A stretch of 64,000 nucleotides of DNA, taken from contig ML677364.1 of the NCBI GenBank assembly GCA_007922305.1, positions 19,885,326-19,949,325 of the forward strand, read 5' to 3'. The translations under genes were made by a program, and so were the position numbers. Under the pieces are notes generated by a model, which worked only from the letters and a program-made list of their open reading frames with translations, was not told the DNA's origin and ran no database searches. The stretch comes from Dermatemys mawii (lineage: Eukaryota > Chordata > Testudines > Dermatemydidae). Positions 1-11,150 of this stretch are shown here, one piece after another (the stretch's first letter is position 1; each line of letters opens with the position of its first letter).

Positions 1-709
1 GAGAGCCATCTTAAATGAAGAATTTAAGTTTTTGATGTTACATGTTGAAGCATTTCACTGAACAGCCAGCATATATGGTCTACAATACTTTTACTAACTG
101 TTGTTGCTTATAACATCACTTCTGTCAGTGATGTGCAGTTATCTACCTTCCAGGAGGCTTCCCCTGGCTAGACAAAAAAATGGGCAAGAAAATTTTAAAA
201 TACAAACTCCCAAGACTCCTGATCCGAATTTAGTGACTTCAGTCTGAGCAAGTCTGAAAAGTTACGTGCAACACAAATTTAATGTTAAGCTGCAGTTAGT
301 CACTCAGGTTTTGCTTTGTTTTTATGAAAATGGAAACAAAGGCTTGAGAGTCAATGAGTATGTCACCTAAAATAAAAGGTTTAACCACAGAAGCTTAACC
401 ACAAGCTGACTTAGGAGCCATCACTGCTGTGAAGCACTGCTGCAGAGCTTGGCTGCTGGCTGGGACTTCGCCTAGCTCTAACTGTCACTTGCTCTCTGAA
501 AGCATGTCTTGTCAAGTGATATAATGATGAAGGGCACTTTTTTTTAAAACAATCACTCATTTAAACATAAAGCAGCAGATGTTGCAGAAGGTTTAAATTC
601 TATGCGATAAAAAATGACTTGGAGAGTGACTAAGGAAGCTTGTGGGTTTTACAGAAGAGCTGCCGGCACTCCAGCTGCTTGGTCGTAGTATTCTGACATG
701 GTTATAGAA

Positions 710-1352
710 CAGCAGTGGGCAAACTTTTTGGCCCGAGGGCCACATTGGGGTTAAAAATTGTGCGGAGGGCCAGATAGGGAAGGCTGTGCCTCCCGAAACA
801 GCTTGACCCCGCCCCTTATCCAACCCCCACCCCCTGACTGCCCCCCTCAGAACTCCTGATGCATCCAACCCTGCTCCTTGTCCCCTGATCACCCCTCTGG
901 AGAGCCCCCCCTCTAACTGCCACCCCAGAACCCCATCCCCATCTAAGACCCCCTGTCTTTGTTCCCTGACTGCCCCATCCCAAGATCACCCCCACCCTAA
1001 CCACCACCCGGGACCCCACCCTCCATCTAAGCCCCCTTGCTTTGTTCCCTGACTACCCCCTCCTGAGATACCACCACCACCCCTCGGGGACCCCACCACC
1101 TAACTCCCCCCCACTTACCTGTGTCAGCCAGGTGCTCCTTGCACTCCACCCAGCCCCCTGGCCAGGGAGCATGGGGCGGGCCTGACCCGGGAGCGCAGGG
1201 ACCTGTGGCATGCCGGGTTTGGCCTGGCCCCCGGCGAGGGAGCGCGGAGCCCAGCAACTCCCTGCGCTCGACCCAGCCCCCGGCCAGGGAGTACAGGGAC
1301 GAGCTCCCAGGCTGGATGAAAATGGCCAGCGGGCCACATATGCCCACCCCTG
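710..1352. mobile_element. Non-autonomous hAT element (CAGNGGTGGGCAAAC family)
   Basis: The termini are inverted: left CAGCAGTGGGCAAAC, right ...GGGCCACATATGCCCACCCCTG. It is flanked by an 8-bp near-duplication (ttatagaa at 702-709, ttatagcg at 1353-1360), the TSD length typical of hAT. The interior is very C-rich (about 780-1300) and non-coding, and the open frames of up to 106 aa in it are chance products. The family recurs in the opposite orientation at 28244-28437 (partial) and 48275-48805. Confidence 0.85.
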
Positions 1353-3337
1353 TTATAGCGTATAAGCTGCTGTGTGTTAAGTTGCAGTAGTGACTTTGGA
1401 AAAGTACATTATTTGTTTACAAATTTGAACCTCCTGAAGCTACAGTCATTTCAGCATGCAGTTCAGTACCTCTGATTTTTAAGTGGTGCGTGCATTGCAG
1501 GGTGGGGAGGGGAGGAAAAGAGCTCTTTGCCTCTTTTGCTGAGTTATGATGTATGCAGAAGCTGTGAATGCGGTATTTTAATGGAAGGTGGGTGTTCCAG
1601 CATATGTTACATTATACTCAAATCATATCTACCCAGTTCTCCCACCCCCAAAAAGATTTTAAAACTGGAGAATTCACAGAAGTATGATGTCACAGATAAC
1701 AAGCAACTAAAACTCAATTGAGGGGAAGAAACGTTCTTATTCACAAATTCTTACTCACAAATGCTTACAACAGGTTTTTTTAACACAGATATAACTCAAA
1801 TTCTTCAAATTGTAGTGTGAAGTGGTGGATCTCTTTGCTCGGCCCAGCCCAATCTCTCACTTTGTCCCTCAGTTAAAGGCATAGCACTCCAAATCTACAT
1901 GAAGTTCTACAGGATACATTTCTGGGTGGAGTATTGAAGACCAGATCTAAAATTCTTGATATTGTGGTTAAAAATGGACTAGTTAGCATTGACAGAAAAG
2001 TTTTATCTTTTTCTGCTCACTACTTCCATTGCACTTCACCTTTAAAGTCCTGGATGGGTTCAAGACATATAGAAGTAAAAAATAATGGGTTACCTGAGAA
2101 CTTGTGTATTATATGGATATAGGCAATTAGTTTGACTGGAACACTTGTGCTCTGAGTTACTAGGATTAAACTTTCTAGGACTGATGGCTGTAATTTCTCA
2201 GTGTTGATTCCACTGACTTTGCAATTTGGGATTCAGAGCCCAAGTCCTAATGGGCTTGATGTTATGATATAGGAGCTAAATTAAATGGATCTTGTTTGAT
2301 TTTTTTTCTATGTAGTGTGTAATTCTGTAAATAAGTGCTTGATTGCTAGGAGAGGCACTCTGTCTTAATCTCTTAGCTTTGTTTTGTATTACAATTTACT
2401 GCTTTTTTGTTTGCGTATTTAACATAACTTAATCGATCTTCACAGGAGTGTTTGGAAAACATTAAGGTTGTAACTCAAATACACAAAAGCAAGCTAATTC
2501 AAAGCGAAGGCTGACACTGGAATGACCCATTCCCACTAATGCCACTGTTAACCTTAACGAAAATGTTCTGCAGTATCTTAACTCCTTGGAGCCCCGCATA
2601 ATACTGAAGCATATCAGGATGAGCTGGGCTGTATTTGAAGCCTTGTATTTGAAACTTTGCTTTTGAGTTCTAGAATTTGGAGCCTGGCAAACCCATACTG
2701 TAAAATGACATCTTGGGGTTCTGTATCCTCTTTTCCCTTTACAAGTAAAAACATGCTTTTATAAACTTTGCAGTTAGAAAGCTCAGCCTTCAAACTCAAA
2801 AGCAAACTGTGTTCTTTGTTATCAATAATAAAGATTCTTTAATTGGAATGCAAAATACTGTCAGTGTTTAAGGCAGGGTACAGTAGATTCTCTTCTATAA
2901 CCGTACTGTGAAGAAAAACAGTGTTTTGTTAGCAAACTTAGCTGGAAGGGCTCTACAGAGTACATTAAATATAATGCTATGTAAAAAGTAGTACTTTATA
3001 CACTAGACCTCTGAGACTTTTTATAAACTAAACTCCATAATTAGATTGAATAAATAAGTTGGATAATAGTATATTTTGCGTTAGCTGCTGAAACAGAAGG
3101 GAAGGGGCCACTGCCTCAGTGGTCTAATGGTAACACTCTAGATCAGGACTGACTTCTCTCCTTTGGCCACATGCCTGAATGTGGTGCAGTGAATCAGACT
3201 TTGAGGGGAGCTGGCCAGTGTTGGGGCTAAAAAGTTAATTAAATGCTGCCACCTTAAGAGAATCACTCTTCCTCTCCCCAGCAGCCAGTGCAGTATTTTC
3301 TCCTTCGCTCTACGGAAAGCAAATCAATTTCTGGATA

Positions 3338-4138
3338 GAGCTGATCAGGAAATCAAACTTCAGTTCTGCACAAATTTGAGGGTTATTTAAAAAAATTATT
3401 TGTCCCAAATGAGATGAAAATCCACAATTTAAAATCACAGAACTGAAACTTAGCAATTTTTTTCATTTTGGAAATACTGAAATGTGGTGTGTTAAAATGA
3501 AATATTTGCCTTGGCATCTCCAGCTACCCACCTGCTTGACTGCCTTAATGGTGGTGACCCTGGAAGCCCCGGGCAGCTGCTGACTCAAATTGTTTGAGTC
3601 TGATCAATTCAATCACTGACTAACTGCTGTATGCAGCAGTGAAACTGATAATTTATTTATTTCAGTTAGCAGTTGACAGGGTTTACAGAATTTCTGAATC
3701 CATAGTGGCCCCCTAATGGGCTGCCTTGGATTCAAGAAGCCTGGATGTCCAAGGTCTTCATTAGTAGGCCTGTTGGGCTGACCAAGAGCCAGGAATGGGA
3801 AGCCCTGGGGCCACTGCCTCCCAAACTCTGAGTCTCAGCCAGTGGGCTGAAGGGGAGCCAGGAGCCTGGGAATGCTTGCTGTGCTGCAGGCTACCAAGGG
3901 CCTTGGGAGGTCGGGCTACCCAACTTGCAGTGAGTCAGTGGATCCAGGTGGCCTAGTGGTCCCCAATTCCAAGGCACTCTACATGGCAAAGTTGCCTTAG
4001 AACTAGGTGGATGGGCTAGGAGGAGACCAAGCAAGGTTCCATCAGAAGTTTGTCTGAATCAGCTTTCACAAAACGTTTAGTTTTTGATGAACCAGTGAAG
4101 TGTTATGGAAAAATTATTTCAACTTTGCTGATCAGCTC
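3338..4138. repeat. Foldback repeat with GAGCTGATCAG termini
   Basis: The left end (gagctgatcagg, 3338 on) and the right end (ctgatcagctc, 4128-4138) are inverted copies of each other. AT-rich subterminal sequence is followed by a GC-rich middle (about 3520-4060). The same type of terminus (gagctggtcgaa) starts the repeat at 48825, so this looks like an interspersed family. No coding sequence was seen. I cannot name the family or say whether it is a DNA transposon or a decayed LTR. Confidence 0.5.
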
Positions 4139-4801
4139 AACCTCTGAGATGATATGAACCTCAAATATTTGAGGGTTTTTGCCTTGAACTGTGCAGATAT
4201 GATAGCTGTAATACTCTAAAACCTTTTAGGATATAGTGGAAGTCCAAGTTAAGGCATACAACTGAAGTAGTTGAGTTCTAATTAGTTTTAAACTAGAAAT
4301 TAAAGAATGATGCTCAGTTACCATTTTGGGTTATATTTGTATCTGACCATGATATTCCCTACTGATTCTTATTGACTGAAAATAGCTAATCAACTGCAAT
4401 ACTGCCATGCTTGTGCTTCCTTCATGAATAAACGACTTGGATGAATTGGTGGCTTTTAATTCAACCAGTCCTTCAGTTATATTAGAAAAATTGGATTCAG
4501 AACATAGAAAAATGTGGTGCTTGAATAGAGAACTTGGATTTGAGCTGCGTATCTCTGATGGGATAATCAGAGGATTAGTCACTAAGACATGGTATTGAAG
4601 CTTTTGTTGTTGCCCCTCGTCTTTCATAGCAAAAGTTTGGGATTTTCATATGAGGAGGCGGCTAGGTACTTGTGTAACTTGAACTGTAGCTTTCAAATAA
4701 ATTGTTTGTGCAAGGCAAATATAACACTTCCAGTTACATTTGTTAATGTTATGGAATTAAGAATATTTCTGTCAGTAACTAGCTTTCCCTTTACTTCACA
4801 G

Positions 4802-4863
4802 CTTTCATCCAGTCGGATAGCATAATAGAAGTGCTACGTTTCAATGAAGGAGGCTTATTGCAG
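4802..4863 (+). CDS. TMEM131: TMEM131 exon 2 (62 nt)
   Basis: This is a coding exon of TMEM131, a secretory-pathway membrane protein whose N-terminal PapD-like region is reported to bind procollagen and help its secretion. The exon starts after ACAG and ends in CAG before the donor gtaaac. The first two bases complete a codon begun in exon 1. The next 20 codons read FIQSDSIIEVLRFNEGGLLQ, which matches the mature N-terminus of vertebrate TMEM131 just after the signal peptide. At 62 nt, skipping it would shift the frame. The number 2 is inferred from the human protein. The paralogue TMEM131L is much less similar here and was not preferred. Confidence 0.93.
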
Positions 4864-7152
4864 GTAAACAGTCATAAAATAAGAATCTATCAGTTTAAAC
4901 TTTTAGATCACCTCTGTCTTTTATCACTTCTGTAAGTTTTCCTTTTTTAACTTGTTAGCTACAGTTCAATGTGTTTCGATTTAGATGATTTTGATTTAAG
5001 TAAATTAGGAAGTACTCTAAAATTGTGTATTTTCTTAACTGACTTTATGAAATCTTCAACATATTTTTTTCCTATTATCTTCCTGCAAGCTGCTGAATAA
5101 TTAAACTGCGTTGTATGAGCAGTATTATTCCTTTGAATGGAACATTAGATATGGGCATCGCAAAGTCTGTGTGTACATTAGGGATAACTTTTTCTAAAAT
5201 TTCCCACCATTACTATCACTTTTTCAGCCCATTGGTGGTAGCAGAGTGAGTGGGAGAGGGATGACGGGGACCATTAGTGTAGAGAGATTTCTAGGTACCT
5301 GCCATTGTTTTTAGGCACGGTTATCGATCCCTGTGTCGTGCACCTGCTCTGAGCAGGGCTTAAAACACCATTGGCTGTCAATATCTTGTTTGTGTTAGCA
5401 CTCCTACCTTTACTGCCACCAGTTCAGCTTAAGCAATAGTACCTTAAATTACCTTGCATTTGGCAGGGCTGTTTGAGTTCCTTGTTTCTTCCTCCTGCAA
5501 CCTTTTGATGGCAACTGGCCTGCTGTATACTTCCTTAGTGCCTGCCATTATGTCCAAAAATAACAGTAGTGCTTTGGCTTGACTCGGCTAAATTGATCAG
5601 CAATGAAATTGCTAATGTTGAAATTTAAATTGTCCTTGAACTTTGGTGTTGAACTACCCTTTTTCCAGGGTGTTATGTTCCTCTAAGTTTTTTGTTTCAG
5701 GCTATCTATAGTTTATCCATTTTGAAGGTTGTCTTCACAGTCATCATGGGTAGAGATCTAATCTAAGGTCTGATTTAAAAAAAATTATGGAGCACAGTCC
5801 TGTGGCAATGGATATAGGTGCATAATTACATTGATACCTGGAGCTCTGCCTAATGTACAAGGCCTTGTGTGTGTGAGAATATTGCACTCATTTAACTTAA
5901 GGTGTGGTTTAACTAAAATCAGTTTTAAATATACACCCCTTTGTGGATACTCGTATTTTGATTTTAGTGACTGAATTCTGTCTTGCTAGAAATGATTCTT
6001 TAATTGAGTTAAGGTAAACAGAAATAAGCCTGGTTTATACTGAAATAAGTGCCTTTATGGGGATTTGCACTAGTTTAACTAAATAAGCCAAGTTAAAATC
6101 ATACCTTAAACTAAACTTGTGCAACTTTCTCATATAGACAAGTCCCATGTTTCTCATTCATTGCTAGCACGGTTGGGAAGATGGTGAAGTTCATGACAAC
6201 TGAGAGCCCTTTGGTACTTGGTCTTGTGATAGTTAACTAGTTAAGCACTAGTTTAAAATCCAGTAGTGCTTACAAGTTGGGTGTAGATTAAGAGCTATAT
6301 AATTCTGGGTTTATGACTCAATTATTTGTTTCAGGGTTTACAGAAATTATAAACTCGTAGCGCACCTAAGCTGTAAAAGCTATGATCCTAAAGTATACAG
6401 TAGGCACTAGGAGAGTAATGGTACTAATGCAGTGGTCAAGAGTAACATTTCTGGGTTAATGGTTATAAAATGCACAACAGGGCCGGCAGATCACAATAAC
6501 TGAGAACTGAATACTTCCAGAGTTTACACCAATTAATCTCTGCCAGGAAGTTGATGGAAAATGTAACTATCATTAGTCACATTTTACTGATATTACAAAA
6601 TGTGCTGTCAGGTAAACAATGCTTACATCTATTGTTTGTCATGTAGTCAGTGACTTCCCTCTCCTGGAGGTCTCTGATGCCTGGAGGTCCCAAGAGTCAG
6701 GGTTTCGTTACAGTGTTAACATTTGGGGTATCTGGAGTGCTCTCTAACATGAAATTTCAGAAGTGATTCTCAGTGATTCCTCACTCCTACATGCTGCCTG
6801 TTAGTTGAATGGGAAGCAGAAATGACTTCCTTTTCCTGTTCATCAGCTGAGGCATTGTAATCAGCAGGTAGCCTTAGGGAATAGAACAGGGTGCTCTTCT
6901 GTGCATCCAGGCCGACCTTGGTAGCAATAGTGGGGGGTGATGCAATACAATCCTGCAGAAAATGGGGAAAACAGCTAGAAAGAGCCTAGAGTGGAGGATA
7001 GTACTAGAGGAGGGTGGAAACCACAGATTTGTAGAGGACTGAGTTGAATATCAGGGAACAAAAAATGGAAAGACTTGTGGGGAAAGTAGGAGCTAGTTGT
7101 TTGTTACCCTACTAGCTGGGGTGGGAACAAGGGATCTGGAACTATTTATAAG

Positions 7153-7284
7153 GCAGGGATCAGCAACCTTTGGCATGTGGCCCACCAGGGTAAACCCCCT
7201 GCTGGGCCGGGCCAGTTTGTTTACCTGCCACATCTGCAGGTTTGACTGATTACAGATCCCACTGGCCACAGTATAGTCATGTAA
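7153..7284. mobile_element. Truncated hAT left end
   Basis: It begins CAGGGATCAGCAACCTTTGGC and continues with GGCCGGGCC and TTTGTTTACCTG blocks, like other hAT elements in such genomes. It breaks off at about 7284, where the Penelope-like sequence starts. No right end was found. Confidence 0.55.
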
Positions 7285-7920
7285 CAGGTTTCAGAGTGGT
7301 AGCCATGTTGTCTGTAAAACCAGCGAGGAGTCCTTGTGGCACCTTAGAGACCAACAAATTTATTTGGGCATAAGCTTTCGTGGGCTAGAACCCACTTCAT
7401 CAGATGCATGGAGTGGAAAATACAGTAGCAGGTATAAATACACAGCACATGAAGAGATGGGAGTTGCCTTACCAAGTGAGAGGTCAGTCTAACAAGACAA
7501 TTCACTTAACAGAAGGATACCAATGAAGGAAAAATCACTTTTGTAATGGTAACAAGTGGCTCATTTCAAACAGTTGACAAGAAGGTGTGAGTAACAGTAG
7601 GGGGAAATTAGTATGGGGAAAATTAGGTTTTGTAATGATCCAACCACTCTGTCTTTATTCAGGCCTAATTTGATGGTGTCCAGTTTGCAGATTAATTCCA
7701 GTCCACTCTGTTGCAGTCTGTTTTTGAAGGTTTTTTTGTTGAAGAATTGGCACTTTTAGGTCTGTTCTTGAGTGACCAGGGAGACTGAAGTGTTGTTCTG
7801 GTTTTCGAATGTTATGATTCCTGATTTGTGTCCATTTATTCTTTTGCATAGAGACTGTCCGGTTTGGCCAATGTACATGGCAGAGGGGCATTGCTGGCAC
7901 ATGATGGCATATGATATATC
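7285..7920 (-). mobile_element. Penelope-like retroelement 3' fragment with endonuclease remnant
   Basis: Read on the minus strand, 7900 down to about 7640 encodes a degraded C-terminal endonuclease: a C-x2-C pair (CQQC) followed by YIGQTGQSL and a downstream RI-x2-H, the pattern of GIY-YIG domains in Penelope-like elements. Frameshifts and stops break it. Downstream, at 7403-7376, is a hammerhead-like core, and then the tail block reading ...CTCTAAGGTGCCACAAGGA. The reverse transcriptase part is missing, as expected of a 5'-truncated copy. The assignment rests on the motif and layout, not a search. Confidence 0.65.
7376..7403 (-). ncRNA. Hammerhead-ribozyme-like core in the Penelope tail
   Basis: The minus strand reads CTGATGA (7403-7397), A, GTGGG, a 6-nt loop, CCCAC, then GAAA (7379-7376). 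This is the order of the hammerhead core around a perfect 5-bp stem II, and a short GC-TTAT-GC possible stem III follows. Penelope-like elements are known to carry such ribozymes. This copy has one extra A before stem II and a C where the cleavage-site U is expected, so it is probably inactive. Confidence 0.4.
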
Positions 7921-9553
7921 TAGTATTCTATAGTAGTATTCTACACCCTGTCAGGGTGTTTTTTACACATCACTATTCAAGACTGAGCATTCAACTCTCT
8001 ATTCATCATGTAAATTCTCATAAACATTAAATGGTTTTTCTGGGTCACCTGATGCTGTTGAATGAAAATCATAGCAATGACTTAAGTTTTGAATTTTAAA
8101 AAAGCTTGCCTGAAGGTCAGATATCAGCATTCAGATGATATTTAAAATTACTGAAGTTCTGCATACAAAATCAGTTATGAAATTAAGGAACATTGTATCA
8201 GACATTCTTGGGTGTCCTTTCCCTAAGGAAGTGATACATATCTCAGAGCAAGAAGCAAACTTTTATACCCTGGAGGGATTTTATAAATTACAAAAGTGCA
8301 GACTCTTGCACAATTTGCTCTTTATCACTAGTACTTTCAGTACCAGCGATAGATTTTAAGATAAATCAGTACTGTTACTGATTTTTAAGATCAAAACGTG
8401 TATATATACCTGAAAAATACACTCTCAGTAGAACACTGCTAATCCATATTGGTTGGGTGGGAGCCCATTAAAAAATACTGCACTCTGAAATTTTCACCAC
8501 CAAAAGAAGGAAAATGTGTGCCAAAATGTAGTCAAAATACCTTTGTTTATAATACTTAGTATAACTGTTTAGTTTGTTAGTCACCCACAGAGTATAGAAA
8601 TCTAATTTACTAATAAACAGTTGGTATCAGATTTGATAAAAGTAAAGAAGCCTTGGTGAGTGTGAGACCTTGCAGCAGGTTGCTGTTAAAGTGCTGCTGA
8701 GAAGTAGCAGGAGAGACTCATTTTTTGTGTGGATTATGACGTGAGTGTATTAAAGTATGCACTAGTATGACATTTTGCTTGCCTTAAGGGAATGACGTAA
8801 AATACTTAAGTGCAACAATTTAGATGGGAATATATGCTTGAATTAATGCATGGTAATTGTGTCCATGATAGGTAGAGTTTTAGCTGTGTTAATTTTGCAG
8901 ATTTGGTCACCTCCACCTACATTCTGTATCTAAATCCATGACCTCTGGAAATATATGCAGTATTCCAAACCTGCAGGCTTCCTCAAATAGCTTCTGTTTA
9001 AAGTACCAATGAACTGCAACAGGCATGGCAACTTTCAGTCCTGGGTGAATGTTTTTGACCCGATATTTTGGCATGAATAGCTAGAAAACTCTTTACACCA
9101 GTAGACATTTGTGATTGTAGGCTTCGTGCCTTACAACAGTAATTTCTAAACTTGATGATTCAAGACAGCAGAATTTAAAATCTAAAATTAATTTCAAGAG
9201 GGAAGATAATTTTGATAGTACTCATGTTTGTCACTTGGATATGTTATAGTCTCATGGTAACAAAGGGAGACTGCCAAGAGGTGAACAACTTAACCAGTAA
9301 TGAAGCTTATAGCTGTAGACTTCCTAAAATTGTTTGCTCTAAAGTAGATTTTAAAAAATGTGGTGTACTCTAGCTTCTGTTGGCCCTTTTTTGGTATGAC
9401 CTGCAAGTTATTCCAAACTAACATAAATGAAAACTTCACAGTACACTAACCCTAATTTTCTTTTGCAATAGAGACTTACCTTAAGTTGCAAGTAAACCTG
9501 TCCAGGAGAATTTAGCAAATCAAAATAATCAAATTGTGCAAGAGGGATGTTGG

Positions 9554-11150
9554 CAGTTCCTCAAGTGCTGTCTCTGTGAGTGCTCCACTCTAGGTGTCGG
9601 TGCATCCTTGTGCCATTGATCAGAGATTTTTTCGGTAACGGTGCATGGTTGAGATGCAGGCACTCAGATGGTATCTCCCGTCTCGTTGGAATCTTCCTAA
9701 GCTCCTGCGTCCCGCATCTTCCTCAGTTCCTTCTCAACCGTCCCCAGCTGAAGACGTGACTCGGGGCAGTGCTGCTTCTCTTCCCTGGTCTCTGTAGGAA
9801 AAAAGCAACAAAATATAGAATGAGTTGTTAGTTACATCCTAATTGTTCCCTTCCTTTAGTGTAGATACATAGTTAGTTAAAAACAAACAAACAAAAAAAA
9901 AAAACCAAAAAAAAAAACCCCTACTTTTCTCTTCAGGCTTGTCTCCTCTTGAGACACTTTCCCCTGCGATTTCTACTTCAATATGCCAGAGGCTTCAGGA
10001 TTCAAACAATGTTTCCTGTCAGGACTCCATGCCACTCACATTGTGTGAAGTGCCTTGGGAAAACCCACATCCCCCACAAAGTGCCCCCATTGTACGAGCC
10101 TCCAGTCAAGGTCTTGTCATGACAGGGACCTGCGGCTTAAAATGCTCTTGTTGGAAAAATTTCTGCAGTCGCCTTTGGAGATGGGGAAAGTTAAACCCGC
10201 TCCCTGGCTAGATCTGAACCACTTGGAGGCATTGCTTCACCCTCTCTGAAGCAGAGGCAAGAAGCACAGCAGTCTCATAGGAGAGACTTTAACAAGGGTA
10301 AGGGGTCTCCTGCGAGATCCTTACCCTCTGAGCTGACAGCACCAAAGGCAGGTGCCTCAGCCCCTTCTAGTGCCTCAGCCACGGCTCCCACAGAGCACAG
10401 AGGCGGGGTGTCAACCTCCCCTACTGGGAAGGCTTCAGTGGCACGCAGCACTTCAGCGCTAAAAGTAGCCATGGTCCTGACTGCACGCTCTGCTCCGGTG
10501 CTGGTAAGAACCTTGTCACCGAGCCTGCACCAGTAGCAGTCCCCCTCCAGGGCACCTCCACACAAACAGTGACAACAAATTTACTTGCTCTTTCAGCTCT
10601 TAAAGGGCTAGAGCACAGGGCAGGCTCAGAGCTGACCAGGGAGCAGGAGCAACAATTCCTTACTCAGTGCAACCTCTCAGTGCCATCTGAATCCAAGGGC
10701 TTGTCTTCACTACAGCGGGGAGGGATTGATCTTATGGCGATCGATTTGTCTCATCTCGTCAAGATGCGATAAATCAATCGCCAGCGCTGCCCCCGTCGAC
10801 TCCGTAACTCCAGCTTGACTGGAGGCATAAGCTGGAGTCGACGGGGGAGCTTGCCGCCAACTGCCGCCGCCGTGAGGACGGCAGGTAAATCGGCTGCAGA
10901 TATGCAGACTTCAGCTACGTGAATCACATAGCTATCTGCAGTCGATCCCGCCCCCTAGTGAAGACCAGGCCAAATTCTCCGCTCCTGGATACACAGGGCT
11001 CATTCTTAGAACACCAGTTCTCACCACCTGAACTGGCTACCTTCACTGACAGTGAACCTGATATACAGCAGCAGATGGAGTTCTCCCCATCTGCCTCCTC
11101 CTCTAACAGAACCTATTCCACGGCAGCGTGGACAGCTTGCTAAAAGAACT
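9554..11150 (+). mobile_element. DIRS/gypsy-like retrotransposon 5' region with gag remnant
   Basis: Non-coding leader sequence (about 9554-9830) is followed by a decayed gag-like region. At 10055-10249 the frame contains CPHCTSLQ and then HDRDLRLKMLLLEK, which resembles the zinc-knuckle end of gag-like proteins in turtle DIRS-type elements as I recall them. More gag-like frame (about 10569-10693 and 10974-11143) is interrupted by a MITE. Stops and frameshifts are frequent, and no RT or recombinase was seen. The family assignment is tentative. Confidence 0.45.
10697..10970. mobile_element. Harbinger-like MITE nested in the gag remnant
   Basis: Terminal inverted repeats run GGGCTTGTCTTCACTA at the left and TAGTGAAGACCAGGC at the right. 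A 3-bp duplication CAA flanks it (10694-10696 and 10971-10973). Removing it restores continuous host-element sequence. The interior is GC-rich with CG-containing blocks such as GTCGACGGGG in inverted positions. Three-bp TSDs suggest the Harbinger superfamily, but the call is tentative. Confidence 0.55.

Larger units (their letters stand above)
1..4801 (+). other. TMEM131: TMEM131 intron 1 (3' part)
   Basis: This is AT-rich non-coding sequence upstream of the first recognisable TMEM131 exon, ending in a normal acceptor (a pyrimidine-rich run, then ACAG at 4798-4801). It contains the hAT element at 710-1352 and the foldback repeat at 3338-4138. I see nothing recognisable in 1-700, 1361-3337 or 4139-4790. 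No CpG-rich first exon or signal-peptide sequence is present, so exon 1 must lie upstream of the window. Confidence 0.85.

Noticed and set aside
3110..3160. tRNA-like A box (CTCAGTGGTCTAATGGTAACA)
   Set aside because: No convincing B box or cloverleaf follows, so at most a decayed SINE head.
10275..10565. 96-aa minus-strand frame
   Set aside because: It is antisense to the gag-like remnant and has no domain of its own.
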